Source: Parvularcula sp963922235
Lineage (GTDB): Bacteria > Pseudomonadota > Alphaproteobacteria > Caulobacterales > Parvularculaceae
Assembly (NCBI GenBank): GCA_963922235.1
Contig: CAWUIJ010000058.1
Location: 1-16,282, forward strand
Reading direction: 5' to 3'
DNA: 16,282 nt
The notes beneath the pieces were generated by a model. The model saw nothing but the letters and a program-made list of their open reading frames with translations, searched no databases and was not told where the DNA came from. Shown here one piece after another: positions 6,323-14,686 of the stretch (positions are counted from its first letter, which is position 1; the number at the start of each line of letters is the position of its first letter). The translations under genes were made by a program, and so were the position numbers.

Positions 6323-7816
6323 ATGAGTGCTGCCCAGCCCAACAGCGCGCAGCTGATTCCAGTTCAGGCCTTTGATCTCATTGTGTTTGGTGCAGTGGGC
6401 GACCTTTCTTTGCGCAAGCTTATGCCTTCTCTTTTTCGAAGGTGGCGCGACGGACAAATTCCGCCTGAGTGCAAAATCGTCGGTGTCTCGCGAGGGGAGG
6501 GATCCGATGAGGGCTTCCGCGATCAGGTGCTCACAAAGTTTCGGGAGTTCTACCCTTCAGAGGCGGTCTCCGATCAGGAGTGGTCTGGCTTCGCGGAGCA
6601 GCTCTTCTATCGCCAAGTGAACGTGACTGACCCATCCAGCGGATGGGACGATTTGCGTGCCTGTCTCGCCGGCGGTGAGGACAGGCAGCGTGTTTTCTAT
6701 CTCGCTTTACCGCCTAGTCTCTACGGAGCCGTGAGCCAGAATATCGAGGCGACCGGACTGAAATTGCCCGGAACACGGATTGTTTTGGAAAAGCCAATTG
6801 GCAAGGATCTGAGCAGTGCGCGTGACATCAATGCGGCTGTGGGAGCGGTCTTCGACGAGGAAGCGATTTTTCGGATCGACCACTATCTCGGCAAGGAGAC
6901 GGTCCAAAACCTCCTCGTCCTGAGGCTGATGAACTCACTGTTCGAGCCGGTATGGAATGCCAACTTCATCGATCATATTGAGATCACAGTTGCTGAGTCA
7001 ATCGGAGCTGGGGGGCGAGCTGGCTACTATGACACCGCGGGTGCCCTGCGGGATATGGTGCAGAACCATTTGATGCAGTTGATGTGTCTGGTCGCGATGG
7101 AACCACCACTTGATCTCGCGCCTGATACTGTCCGTGATGAGAAAATCAAAGTTCTACGAGCCTTGCGGCCCATCACTGTCGAGAATGTCCGAACATCCAC
7201 GGTACGCGGTCAATACGGTAAGGGTGTCGATGAGAACGGCGTTGCGGCGAGCTATCAAGACGAGCTTGGCCAACCGAGCAATACAGAAACGTTTGTTGCT
7301 CTTAAGGCCAATATCGATAACTGGCGATGGCGCGGCATGCCCATCTACCTGCGGACCGGCAAGCGCATGAGTGCGCGCCGTTCAGAGATCATTATTCAGT
7401 TTAAAGACGTTGCTCATTCCGTGCTGGGCGATCAAGGGCGCGGTCTGCAACCCACCCGTATGGTCATCCGTCTTCAGCCCGATGAAGGGGTTAAACTGCT
7501 CCTTGTCACCAAGGATCCGGGCCCCGGTGGAATGCGCCTCCGTTATGTGCCGCTGAACCTTTCGTATGCGGAGACGTTTGAAGCACGGTACCCGGATGCT
7601 TATGAGCGTTTGCTCATGGCCGTCGTACGGGGTGATCTTGCTCTCTTCATGCGACGAGATGAAGTCGAAGCGGCGTGGGAGTGGGTGGACGGCGTCCTGG
7701 ATGCCTGGGCCGCTGATGGAACGCCTGCTTATTCTTATGCTGCTGGCACTGATGGACCTGCGCAGTCAGAAATGATGCTGGATCGCGAAAACAGGAGTTG
7801 GTTCGATGGCGCATAG
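6323..7816 (+). CDS. zwf: Glucose-6-phosphate 1-dehydrogenase
   Basis: The enzyme oxidises glucose-6-phosphate to 6-phosphoglucono-1,5-lactone with NAD(P)+ in the cytoplasm, the first oxidative step feeding the ED pathway. It has 497 aa, normal for bacterial Zwf. The N-terminal Rossmann motif is GAVGDLSLRKLMP (23-35), with Val where most members have Ser or Thr. EKPIGKD lies at 156-162. The signature RIDHYLGKE is at 184-192, with Asp186, His187 and Lys191 for substrate binding, and VQNHLMQ (246-252) carries the catalytic base His249. The first ED-operon enzyme gene, it follows the symporter by 82 bases and overlaps pgl by 11 bases, which points to coupled translation. No gnd is present nearby, so its product probably goes to Edd rather than the pentose phosphate pathway. 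Confidence 0.97.
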   Translation: MSAAQPNSAQLIPVQAFDLIVFGAVGDLSLRKLMPSLFRRWRDGQIPPECKIVGVSRGEGSDEGFRDQVLTKFREFYPSEAVSDQEWSGFAEQLFYRQVNVTDPSSGWDDLRACLAGGEDRQRVFYLALPPSLYGAVSQNIEATGLKLPGTRIVLEKPIGKDLSSARDINAAVGAVFDEEAIFRIDHYLGKETVQNLLVLRLMNSLFEPVWNANFIDHIEITVAESIGAGGRAGYYDTAGALRDMVQNHLMQLMCLVAMEPPLDLAPDTVRDEKIKVLRALRPITVENVRTSTVRGQYGKGVDENGVAASYQDELGQPSNTETFVALKANIDNWRWRGMPIYLRTGKRMSARRSEIIIQFKDVAHSVLGDQGRGLQPTRMVIRLQPDEGVKLLLVTKDPGPGGMRLRYVPLNLSYAETFEARYPDAYERLLMAVVRGDLALFMRRDEVEAAWEWVDGVLDAWAADGTPAYSYAAGTDGPAQSEMMLDRENRSWFDGA

Positions 7817-8519
7817 CCCTCAGCTTACGGTTTTTTCTGATCGCGACGCCCTTGCTCATGCGCTGGCCGATCGGGTGGAGGCGGCGTTGAGATTGGCGCT
7901 CGTTGAAAAAGAGCGTGCGAGCTTAGCCGTGTCCGGAGGCTCCAGTCCGCGCGTCGTTCACGAGCTCTTGGCGGAACGCTCACTGGATTGGGGGCGGGTC
8001 GATGTGCTTCTGGTCGATGAACGCTGGGTTCCACCTGACCAAGAGGGGTCAAACGAGTCTTTTGTCAAAGAGACACTGATCCAAGGAAAGGCCAAAGCCG
8101 CGAACTTCATCGGTTTTTGGTCGAATGCTGAAGACTTGTACCAAGGCGCTGATGCCGCAACGCAAGCCGTCTCAAGGATCGATCTGCCGATTGACGCCGT
8201 TGTGTTGGGGATTGGACCCGATGGCCATACTGCGTCATGGTTTCCGCATGCGGAGGGGCTGAGCGCCGCACTCTCAGATTCAGCGCCTGCTGTAGCGGCA
8301 GTGAAAGCCAAACCGTCTGACGTCACCGGGGCGCTGACGGAGCGGCTCACGCTGTCGCTTCCAATGGTGGCAAACGCAGGTCTCGTTGCTTTGTTGATGA
8401 ATGGTGACGCCAAACGCGCGGTGTTCGAGGAGGCCTTGCTCGACGGTGATGTGGAGGATCTACCGGTGAGGGCCATCCTTCGAAAACGACCTGACATCTT
8501 TGTGGGCTGGGCGCCCTAA
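7806..8519 (+). CDS. pgl: 6-phosphogluconolactonase (DevB family)
   Basis: The enzyme hydrolyses 6-phosphogluconolactone to 6-phosphogluconate between Zwf and Edd. It has 237 aa, the normal length for the DevB/NagB-like lactonase family. Landmarks are SGGSSP at 43-48 (phosphate-binding loop), DERWVPPDQEGSNE at 71-84, and GIGPDGHTASWFP at 135-147, with the Asp-Gly-His residues proposed for catalysis. The ATG lies inside the end of zwf with an 11-base overlap, preceded by AGGAG (7793-7797) at 8 bases. The stop TAA is fused to the Shine-Dalgarno of edd. Such tight packing in the order zwf-pgl-edd leaves little doubt about function. Confidence 0.96.
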   Translation: MAHSPQLTVFSDRDALAHALADRVEAALRLALVEKERASLAVSGGSSPRVVHELLAERSLDWGRVDVLLVDERWVPPDQEGSNESFVKETLIQGKAKAANFIGFWSNAEDLYQGADAATQAVSRIDLPIDAVVLGIGPDGHTASWFPHAEGLSAALSDSAPAVAAVKAKPSDVTGALTERLTLSLPMVANAGLVALLMNGDAKRAVFEEALLDGDVEDLPVRAILRKRPDIFVGWAP

Positions 8520-8528
8520 GGAGCGGAC

Positions 8529-10373
8529 ATGGTAGAATTGAACAGCACTCTCGACCGCGTCACAGATCGAGTCCGTGAACGGAGCCGACCCCTTCGAGAG
8601 CGGTATGTCGCGCAAATGCGCGCGGCGGGCTCTGATGGTCCGCACCGAGCGCATGTCTCTTGCGGTAACCTTGCTCATGCAGCGGCAGCAGTTCCGGCCG
8701 GGGATAAGAAATCGCTGGCCGGCAACGTCAATCCCAATATCGGAATTGTCACCGCCTACAACGACATGTTGTCAGCTCACCAACCTTTAGGCGCGTATCC
8801 CGCAGTCATCAAAGAGGCAGTGGCAGAGCTAGGAGCAACAGCCCAGATCGCGGGCGGCGTGCCCGCTATGTGCGACGGGGTGACCCAAGGTCAGCCGGGG
8901 ATGGACCTGTCTCTTTTCTCGCGTGATGTCATTGCTTTGGCCACGGCTGTCTCGCTGTCTCATAACGTCTTTGATGGCGCTGTTCTCCTTGGGACCTGTG
9001 ATAAGATCGTGCCCGGACTGTTCATCGGCGCCGCCCGATTTGGTCATCTGCCTACGATGTTCTTGCCCGCGGGGCCTATGGTGTCAGGCTTGCCAAATGA
9101 CGAGAAGGCGCGTGTTCGGCAGCTATATGCTGAAGGTAAGGTGGGGCGTGACGAGCTCTTGAAAGCTGAAAGCGAGAGCTACCACTCACCCGGAACGTGT
9201 ACGTTCTACGGAACGGCGAATTCCAATCAAATGATGCTCGAGATGATGGGTCTCCATCTTCCGGGTTCGGCTTTTATCAATCCAGGAACGAAGCTCCGTC
9301 ATGAGATTGTTCGCGGGACAGCCAAGCAGGTAGCATCAACGACGCAGTTGGGCGACGATTACATCCCCTTCTTCGAGGTCATTGATGAGCGGGCAATTCT
9401 CAACGCCTTGGTCGGTTTGCATGCCACCGGCGGGTCGACCAATCATACAATTCACTTGATCGCGATGGCGCGATCGGTAGGTGTGGTGATTGATTGGGAT
9501 GATTTTGAGGCGCTTTCAGAGGTTACGCCGCTCCTGACACGGATTTATCCGAATGGTCCGGCTGACGTGAACCACTTCCACGCTGCGGGCGGTTTGGCCT
9601 TTATTATTCGAGAGCTGATTGATGATGGCCTTCTGCATAGCGATGTCACCACCGCAATGGGCGAGGGACTGGGGCATTTTGCGCAAGAGCCGTACTTGGA
9701 TGGAGAGGCGTTGTCCTGGCGCGCAGCCCCTGAACAGTCGAATGATACCAAAGTCTTACGAGGTATGGAGGCGCCTATGGCAGACACCGGTGGCCTTGTT
9801 CTTCTCAAAGGCAATGTCGGCCGATCCGTCATCAAAGTTTCTGCTGTCAAAGAAGAGCATCAGATCGTCGAGGCCCCAGCCATCGTCTTTCACAGCCAGC
9901 AAGAGCTGATGGATCAGTTCAAAGCGGGCGAACTGCAAAAAGACTTCGTCGCCGTCATTCCCTTTCAAGGGCCCAAAGCCAACGGGATGCCGGAGTTGCA
10001 CAAGCTCACGCCGCCCCTCGGCGCATTGCAGGCCCAGGGGTTTAAGGTTGCTCTGGTCACCGACGGTCGGATGTCTGGCGCGAGCGGAAAGGTGCCTGCC
10101 GCAATTCATCTGACCCCGGAGGCTCTTGATGGAGGCGCAATTGCTAAGATCAAAACTGGCGATCGCGTGCGACTCGATTGCCGCGCTCGGACCCTTGAGG
10201 TGATGACCGACGATGATCTGGAAGACCGGAAGCCATCGATCCCCGATCTGTCATCCGATCAATGGGGAACGGGTCGAGAGCTTTTTGCTGGAATGCGCGG
10301 GCTTGTGGGGCCAGCGGAAGGCGGGGCGATGACGTTTGCCCTTGAAGAGCAAGGGATGCCTGGCCATGGCTGA
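8529..10373 (+). CDS. edd: Phosphogluconate dehydratase
   Basis: The enzyme dehydrates 6-phosphogluconate to 2-keto-3-deoxy-6-phosphogluconate (KDPG), the committed ED step. At 614 aa it matches the IlvD/Edd family, and the neighbours (zwf, pgl, eda) argue for Edd over dihydroxy-acid dehydratase. Three conserved cysteines suit the iron-sulfur cluster of the family: Cys115 in PAMCDGVTQGQPGM, Cys157 in GTCDKIVPG and Cys224 in SPGTCTFYGTANSNQM. The C-terminal signature VTDGRMSGASGKVPAA (encoded near 10057-10104) is intact. AAGGAG at 8518-8523, which overlaps the pgl stop, lies 5 bases before the ATG. The last 8 bases overlap glk. An iron-sulfur dehydratase would make the pathway sensitive to oxidants. 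Confidence 0.97.
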   Translation: MVELNSTLDRVTDRVRERSRPLRERYVAQMRAAGSDGPHRAHVSCGNLAHAAAAVPAGDKKSLAGNVNPNIGIVTAYNDMLSAHQPLGAYPAVIKEAVAELGATAQIAGGVPAMCDGVTQGQPGMDLSLFSRDVIALATAVSLSHNVFDGAVLLGTCDKIVPGLFIGAARFGHLPTMFLPAGPMVSGLPNDEKARVRQLYAEGKVGRDELLKAESESYHSPGTCTFYGTANSNQMMLEMMGLHLPGSAFINPGTKLRHEIVRGTAKQVASTTQLGDDYIPFFEVIDERAILNALVGLHATGGSTNHTIHLIAMARSVGVVIDWDDFEALSEVTPLLTRIYPNGPADVNHFHAAGGLAFIIRELIDDGLLHSDVTTAMGEGLGHFAQEPYLDGEALSWRAAPEQSNDTKVLRGMEAPMADTGGLVLLKGNVGRSVIKVSAVKEEHQIVEAPAIVFHSQQELMDQFKAGELQKDFVAVIPFQGPKANGMPELHKLTPPLGALQAQGFKVALVTDGRMSGASGKVPAAIHLTPEALDGGAIAKIKTGDRVRLDCRARTLEVMTDDDLEDRKPSIPDLSSDQWGTGRELFAGMRGLVGPAEGGAMTFALEEQGMPGHG

Positions 10374-11334
10374 GCCGATACTGGTCGCGGATATCGGTGG
10401 CACCAACGCCCGCTTTGCTGTTGCCGAAGCGAACGGGGTTGGTTTGACGATCCGTGATACCCAGAAGTTTCGGGCCGTCGATTTCGAAACCGTCCGCGAT
10501 GCTGCAGATGCCTATTGCGAAGCCATCGGTGAAAGGCCGAGACGCGCTTGTTTCGCAGCAGCAGGCCCCACCGATGGTGATGAGGTGCGGTTCACCAATT
10601 CTCTTTGGCGTGTTCGGCGCGATGAGATTGAGGGCCCGCTGGGCCTCAACGAGTTTTGCTTGGTCAACGATTTTTATGCTCTCGCCAAAGGGTTCGGGTA
10701 CCTACCCGATGATGCCTTCGTCGAGGTGAAGCCTGGGCGATCTGATCCGAACACCCCGACTTTGGTTGTTGGCCCAGGAACGGGGCTGGGCCAAGCTTTG
10801 GTTATTCCGCTTGGGCATACCCACCACGTGGTCTCGACCGAGGGCGGCCATGTGACTTTTGCGCCCCGTACTGAAGAAGAATTTGAAGTGATGCGCTTCA
10901 TAGCGCGGGAGCACCCGCGCGTTTCCGTCGAGCGACTTTTGTCAGGGCGCGGATTGGTCAATATTCATCGAGCGCTATGCGCCATCGCCGGAAAGTCGCG
11001 GATCTCGCTTCAGGCCAACGAGATCACAGCCGCAGCATTGGATCAAAGCCTTCCCGTTGCCACCGAAGCTGTCGCGATGTTCTGCGGCCTTCTCGGCCGG
11101 GTGGTTGGTGACGCTGTTCTTTCAACAGGAGCGCGTTCGGGCGTTGTTCTTGGCGGCGGTATCCTGCCGCAGATACAAGACCTTTTTCTGAGCAGCCGCT
11201 TTGTTGAGCTGTTCACGGACAAAGGACGTATGAGCGCTTATGTTGATGCTGTACCGGTCCGTTTGATCACCGCCGAAGGTGCGGCGCTCTACGGCGCTGC
11301 TGCTGCACTAAGGGATAAGGCGAATGACCATTGA
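10366..11334 (+). CDS. glk: Glucokinase
   Basis: The enzyme phosphorylates free glucose with ATP to glucose-6-phosphate. It has 322 aa and belongs to the bacterial Glk family (PF02685), not to the ROK kinases: ADIGGTNARF (8-17) is the ATP phosphate-binding motif, VNDFYA (100-105) holds the catalytic Asp102, GPGTGLG (136-142) is the second phosphate-binding loop, STEGGHVTFAP (157-167) contains the glucose-binding Glu-Gly-Gly-His, and VVLGGGILPQ lies near the C-terminus. ATG 10366 was chosen because it begins the conserved MAEPILVADIGG and follows AAGGGA at 9 bases; a TTG 30 bases upstream adds only a poor extension. It overlaps edd by 8 bases and eda by 11. Together with the symporter it implies PTS-independent glucose use. 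Confidence 0.96.
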   Translation: MAEPILVADIGGTNARFAVAEANGVGLTIRDTQKFRAVDFETVRDAADAYCEAIGERPRRACFAAAGPTDGDEVRFTNSLWRVRRDEIEGPLGLNEFCLVNDFYALAKGFGYLPDDAFVEVKPGRSDPNTPTLVVGPGTGLGQALVIPLGHTHHVVSTEGGHVTFAPRTEEEFEVMRFIAREHPRVSVERLLSGRGLVNIHRALCAIAGKSRISLQANEITAAALDQSLPVATEAVAMFCGLLGRVVGDAVLSTGARSGVVLGGGILPQIQDLFLSSRFVELFTDKGRMSAYVDAVPVRLITAEGAALYGAAAALRDKANDH

Positions 11335-11944
11335 TGCGATTCTAACGGGCACGAAGGTTATACCCGTCTTGGAGGTGGCTGAGCTTGCCCAGGCAGCGCC
11401 GTTGGCGAAGGCGCTCGCTGCAGGTGGGTTGTCAGTGGTGGAGCTGACCTTGCGTACGAGCTGCGCCCTTGATGCCATTAAGACCATGAAGGATGCAGCA
11501 CCGTCTCTTATCGTCGGTATGGGCACAATACGCTCAACGGACGATGTTGACCGAAGCATTGAGGCCGGCGCGGGCTTTCTTGTGTCCCCAGGGGCAACAC
11601 CGGCTCTTCTCGAGCATATCGTGGCTGCTGGTGTTCCTGCTCTTCCCGGCGTTGCAACTGTGAGCGAGGCCATGATCGCTGCTGAAGCTGGCTGTACACG
11701 GCTCAAGTTCTTCCCGGCTGAACCTGCAGGAGGCGTTGCTTATCTCAAGGCGCTCGCCGGACCCTTACCGAACATCAAATTCTGTCCGACAGGCAGTATC
11801 AAAGTTGAACAAGTCGCTGACTATATCGCGCTTCCCAACGTGATGTGCGTAGGCGGATCGTGGATTGCCTCAAAAGCAGCCATCGCCGCGGGAGACTGGG
11901 CAGGTATTGAGGCGAATGCTCAGAAAGCTGCGCAATTCGCGTAG
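11324..11944 (+). CDS. eda: KDPG aldolase (2-dehydro-3-deoxy-phosphogluconate aldolase)
   Basis: The enzyme cleaves KDPG to pyruvate and glyceraldehyde-3-phosphate, the last ED step. It has 206 aa, typical for this class I aldolase. Visible catalytic features are Glu40 in VVELTLRT (general base), GMGTI (65-69), VSPGATP (87-93), and Lys128 in RLKFFPAE (126-133), the Schiff-base lysine, followed by FCPTGSI for phosphate binding. Most family members have PGVNTPSE where this one has PGVATVSE (108-115). The ATG lies within the end of glk (11-base overlap), with AGGGA 8 bases before it. It is the last gene of the operon: the next gene is convergent and only 3 bases away, and I see no terminator hairpin at the junction. 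Confidence 0.97.
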   Translation: MTIDAILTGTKVIPVLEVAELAQAAPLAKALAAGGLSVVELTLRTSCALDAIKTMKDAAPSLIVGMGTIRSTDDVDRSIEAGAGFLVSPGATPALLEHIVAAGVPALPGVATVSEAMIAAEAGCTRLKFFPAEPAGGVAYLKALAGPLPNIKFCPTGSIKVEQVADYIALPNVMCVGGSWIASKAAIAAGDWAGIEANAQKAAQFA

Positions 11945-11947
11945 GAT

Positions 11948-13279
11948 CTAATGGCCACTCGCGATCAGGTGAAACCGCGTTTGGCGCCCATCGAGGTAGC
12001 GAACCTCTTCGCCATCAAAGAAGGCGTCCTCTTCGGTGCGGAACTGAACCTCTTGGCCATTCCATTCAGGCACTGCGACTGTGGCACTGAGTTCGATAGA
12101 CCAAGCTGTGTTCGCCCGGATTGGATCCTCGCCGTGATAGGTCGGGTTCTGATTATCCCAAAATCCTATGGCAGGCCCTGCACCATGGCCATGGAAGCCT
12201 AGGGGGTGAGTGTAGATCGAAGGATTGTGCCCCTCCGCGATGGCGCGCTCGCGGGCCCGCAGCAGAACGTCGTTTCCGCTGATGCCGAGCTCGAAGCTCT
12301 CTGTCAGTGCGTCTTGGATCGCGTTAGCGGCGGCGAGGCCTGCTTTGAGGCCATCGGGAGCATCGGTCTCTCCCTCTCGCAGAACGTAGGCCAGGTGTTG
12401 TGTATCCGTGTTGAGATCGAGATAGGTGATCCCAAAGTCTGTCCACACCATATCGCCAGGCTGAATCACGCTCTGGCGACGAAGCTCACTTGTGACGCCG
12501 TTCCGGAAGATCGACACTGACGGGTGGAACCAAGCTTCCACATCGAGCTCCAGGATGCGTTCCCGATACCACCAGATGACATCATCCGCCGTTGTGACAC
12601 CTGGCGTGATCACCGCGTTCGAGAGGGCTTCTCCAATGATCGAGTGGGCGAGACGGACGATCTCGGGGTAGCGCTCCATCTCCGCCGGGATCCGGGTTTC
12701 GAGCCATTGGGTGGAGAGATCATGGCCGGAGACAATCCGCCTCCGGTGTTTTGCTGGCAGTGCGTCCACCAAATCATTGTACTGGGAATAAGTCATGCCG
12801 TCGGCGAACGCGCTCTCCGATGACGTGTTCAAGGCAATCGACTTGGGGTCTCTTTCCGCAATGATCTCGGCCAGCCTGGCCCATTGGTCGGGCTGCTCCT
12901 CCGGCGTCCAAGAGGGCTCAAAAAAATCGCCCATGCCGTAGCGGCTGACCGTGAGGCGTTCGACGCCCTTGGTTGGCCCCTCATCGTAGAAGACCAAAAT
13001 CGTCCGTCGGCGGGCATGAAAGCTGGTGGCATTGAGCATCGTCGCGACCACGGGGTCTTCGAGATACTCTCGTGCCACAAGGATCCACATATCGATCCCA
13101 TTCTCGCGCATGATCATTGGGATCACGGTGTCGAGACGTTCGCCAAGCCAAGCATCATTGAGAGCCGCGCGGTCTTTCGGCCCCAGGATCTCGGGCGGAT
13201 CAGGCTTCAGTTCGAACTCTTGGGCCTGTGCTAGCGCGAGGGTCCCGATAAGGGCGGTGACGAAGGCGAAAAAGCGCAT
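11948..13279 (-). CDS. Secreted M24-family peptidase (Xaa-Pro aminopeptidase-like)
   Basis: The protein has 443 aa from ATG 13279. It begins with a Sec-type signal peptide: Arg2, a hydrophobic core FFAFVTALIGTLALA and a likely cleavage after AQA, so it should be exported to the periplasm. A creatinase-like N-terminal domain precedes the M24 'pita-bread' catalytic domain. All five expected metal ligands are visible: Asp281 in WTDFG, Asp292 in NTDTQ, a His near 365 in GFHGHGAG, Glu396 in SIELS, and a Glu near 417 in RTEED. These would hold two metal ions for removing N-terminal residues before proline. The true substrate could be another dipeptide-like compound. It directly follows the OYE gene in an apparent two-gene operon; GTGAG across that gene's stop (13290-13286) is 6 bases from ATG 13279, which favours this start over ATG 13285. 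Confidence 0.9.
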   Translation of the reverse strand: MRFFAFVTALIGTLALAQAQEFELKPDPPEILGPKDRAALNDAWLGERLDTVIPMIMRENGIDMWILVAREYLEDPVVATMLNATSFHARRRTILVFYDEGPTKGVERLTVSRYGMGDFFEPSWTPEEQPDQWARLAEIIAERDPKSIALNTSSESAFADGMTYSQYNDLVDALPAKHRRRIVSGHDLSTQWLETRIPAEMERYPEIVRLAHSIIGEALSNAVITPGVTTADDVIWWYRERILELDVEAWFHPSVSIFRNGVTSELRRQSVIQPGDMVWTDFGITYLDLNTDTQHLAYVLREGETDAPDGLKAGLAAANAIQDALTESFELGISGNDVLLRARERAIAEGHNPSIYTHPLGFHGHGAGPAIGFWDNQNPTYHGEDPIRANTAWSIELSATVAVPEWNGQEVQFRTEEDAFFDGEEVRYLDGRQTRFHLIASGH

Positions 13280-13285
13280 GATCAT

Positions 13286-13290
13286 CTCAC
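13286..13290 (-). promoter_or_regulatory. Ribosome binding site of the M24 peptidase, inside the upstream stop
   Basis: On the minus strand GTGAG spans the TGA of the OYE gene and stands 6 bases from ATG 13279. The alternative ATG at 13285 would directly abut it with no spacing. Confidence 0.45.
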
Positions 13291-14579
13291 TGGGATTTGA
13301 GGGCCTTGGCTTTTTTAGCCGCTGCGCTCTGAGTACGGAGAAACGCGAAGAAGATGTTCATATCTGTTTTGGGTGTCAGGCCTTCAGCCAATCGCGTGAT
13401 GTTCTCGTAGAAAAAGGACACGGCAGAAAAACCATTCAGGGTCCGCATCAGAGTGAGACTGGACTGTGGTCCGAAGATACCAGGCCCAATCGCGAGCTGC
13501 TTCTCATAGGAGGGTACGCTGTCCCGATCCCCGGTGAGGAACGCGTTGGGCATATCGGGATGCACACAGAGCGGCCTCGCAATACCGATGAGATCCGTCG
13601 CGCCGCTCGCAAGGGCATCGTCCATGCCCTGCTTGGTCCGAAAGCCCCCTGTCACCATGAGCGGCAATTTGCTGCGCTCACGGACGGCCTCGGCAAAGGT
13701 GAGGAAATAGGCCTCGCGGCTCTTGGTGCTCTCGCGTTTGTCTTCTTCATAGCGCTGTTCGAGTCCTGAGAGATCCATCATCGCGGGCTGTTCGTAATTG
13801 CCGCCGGAAATCTCCAAGAGATCGATCCCGCGTTCAGCTAGCCACTCGCAGATTGTGAGGGAGTCCTCCGTCGACAGACCACCTTTCTGAAAATCAGATG
13901 AATTGAGCTTGACCGATATGATGAAACCTTCAGGCGCCTCGGCCTTGATCCGTTCGACGATCGTGAGGAGAGGGCGGGCACGGTTCTCAAGCGGGCCACC
14001 ATATTGGTCGGTGCGTTGATTGGCCAACGGATTGAGGAACGCCGAAAGAAGATATCCGTGAGCTGAATGGATTTGCACACCTGCAAAGCCCGTCTCTGCG
14101 GCAATCTTCGCCGCGTGGGCGAAACGATCGATCACATCCTCCACATCGGACGCGCTCATTTCTCTTGGTTTTCCAAAGGTGCCACCAGGCAGTCCCACCG
14201 CGATAGCAGACGGTGCGAGCGGCTCCGCGTTGACATTAGCGGGGGTCTGGCGACCCGCATGGCTGATCTGCATGATCGTCAGTGCGCCGCTGGACTGAGA
14301 TTTCTCAGCCCACTCTTTGAAGGCAGCCAACTGGATCTCATCTTGAGGCCCGTCGATGACGATATTCCCCGGGTCCTCGAGGTGACCCTTATCGACTTGC
14401 ACATTCCCTGTGATGAGGAGGCCCGTCCCGCCCGTTGCCCATCGTTCGTAGAGGGTCATGTGTTTGGCGTTCGGGAGCTGATCGGCATCGGCGAGCTTCT
14501 CGGTCATCGCCGCCTTTGCAAAACGGTTCTTCACGACCGCGCCGCAAGGGAGAGTGAAGGGGCTTGCCAATGCATTCAT
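13287..14579 (-). CDS. NADH:flavin oxidoreductase, Old Yellow Enzyme family
   Basis: The protein has 430 aa and is built on the FMN-binding TIM barrel of the OYE family (COG1902). It reduces activated alkenes such as enones with NAD(P)H; the physiological substrate is unknown. Motifs visible are KNRFAKAAM (17-25) for FMN binding, QISHAGRQ (104-111), HSAHGYLLSAFLNPLANQR (171-189), with His171 and His174 in the substrate site, TDQYGGPLENR (190-200) and later LMVTGGFRT with IGIARP for phosphate binding. The protein ends about 80 residues after the barrel in a basic, Lys-rich tail and lacks the iron-sulfur and FAD/NAD domains of 2,4-dienoyl-CoA reductases. GGAG lies 11 bases before the ATG. The M24 peptidase gene follows after 7 bases. 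A near-perfect inverted repeat upstream could be an operator. Confidence 0.92.
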   Translation of the reverse strand: MNALASPFTLPCGAVVKNRFAKAAMTEKLADADQLPNAKHMTLYERWATGGTGLLITGNVQVDKGHLEDPGNIVIDGPQDEIQLAAFKEWAEKSQSSGALTIMQISHAGRQTPANVNAEPLAPSAIAVGLPGGTFGKPREMSASDVEDVIDRFAHAAKIAAETGFAGVQIHSAHGYLLSAFLNPLANQRTDQYGGPLENRARPLLTIVERIKAEAPEGFIISVKLNSSDFQKGGLSTEDSLTICEWLAERGIDLLEISGGNYEQPAMMDLSGLEQRYEEDKRESTKSREAYFLTFAEAVRERSKLPLMVTGGFRTKQGMDDALASGATDLIGIARPLCVHPDMPNAFLTGDRDSVPSYEKQLAIGPGIFGPQSSLTLMRTLNGFSAVSFFYENITRLAEGLTPKTDMNIFFAFLRTQSAAAKKAKALKSQ

Positions 14580-14601
14580 CGTTCGAAGTGCTCCGTGTGG
14601 T

Positions 14602-14626
14602 GACGTCTACAGCAGTTGTAGGCGTC
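14602..14626. promoter_or_regulatory. Inverted repeat upstream of the OYE gene, possible TetR-type operator
   Basis: GACGTCTACA (14602-14611) and TGTAGGCGTC (14617-14626) are inverted with a single mismatch (G-U in RNA) and 5 bases between. The centre is about 35 bases before the OYE start. OYE-family genes are often controlled by TetR- or MarR-type repressors that bind such sites, but no regulator gene is in the window. Confidence 0.35.
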
Positions 14627-14686
14627 TGGACGAGAGTGATTTCCAAACCATAGACCTCTTGTTGGCTGAGGGTGAAGGCCTCCTCG

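Noticed and set aside
8529..10373. IlvD (dihydroxy-acid dehydratase) as an alternative identity for edd
   Set aside because: Length over 600 aa and the position between pgl and glk/eda fit Edd much better.
13026..13769. 247-codon plus-strand frame spanning the peptidase/OYE junction
   Set aside because: It lies antisense to two well supported genes and shows no recognisable domain.
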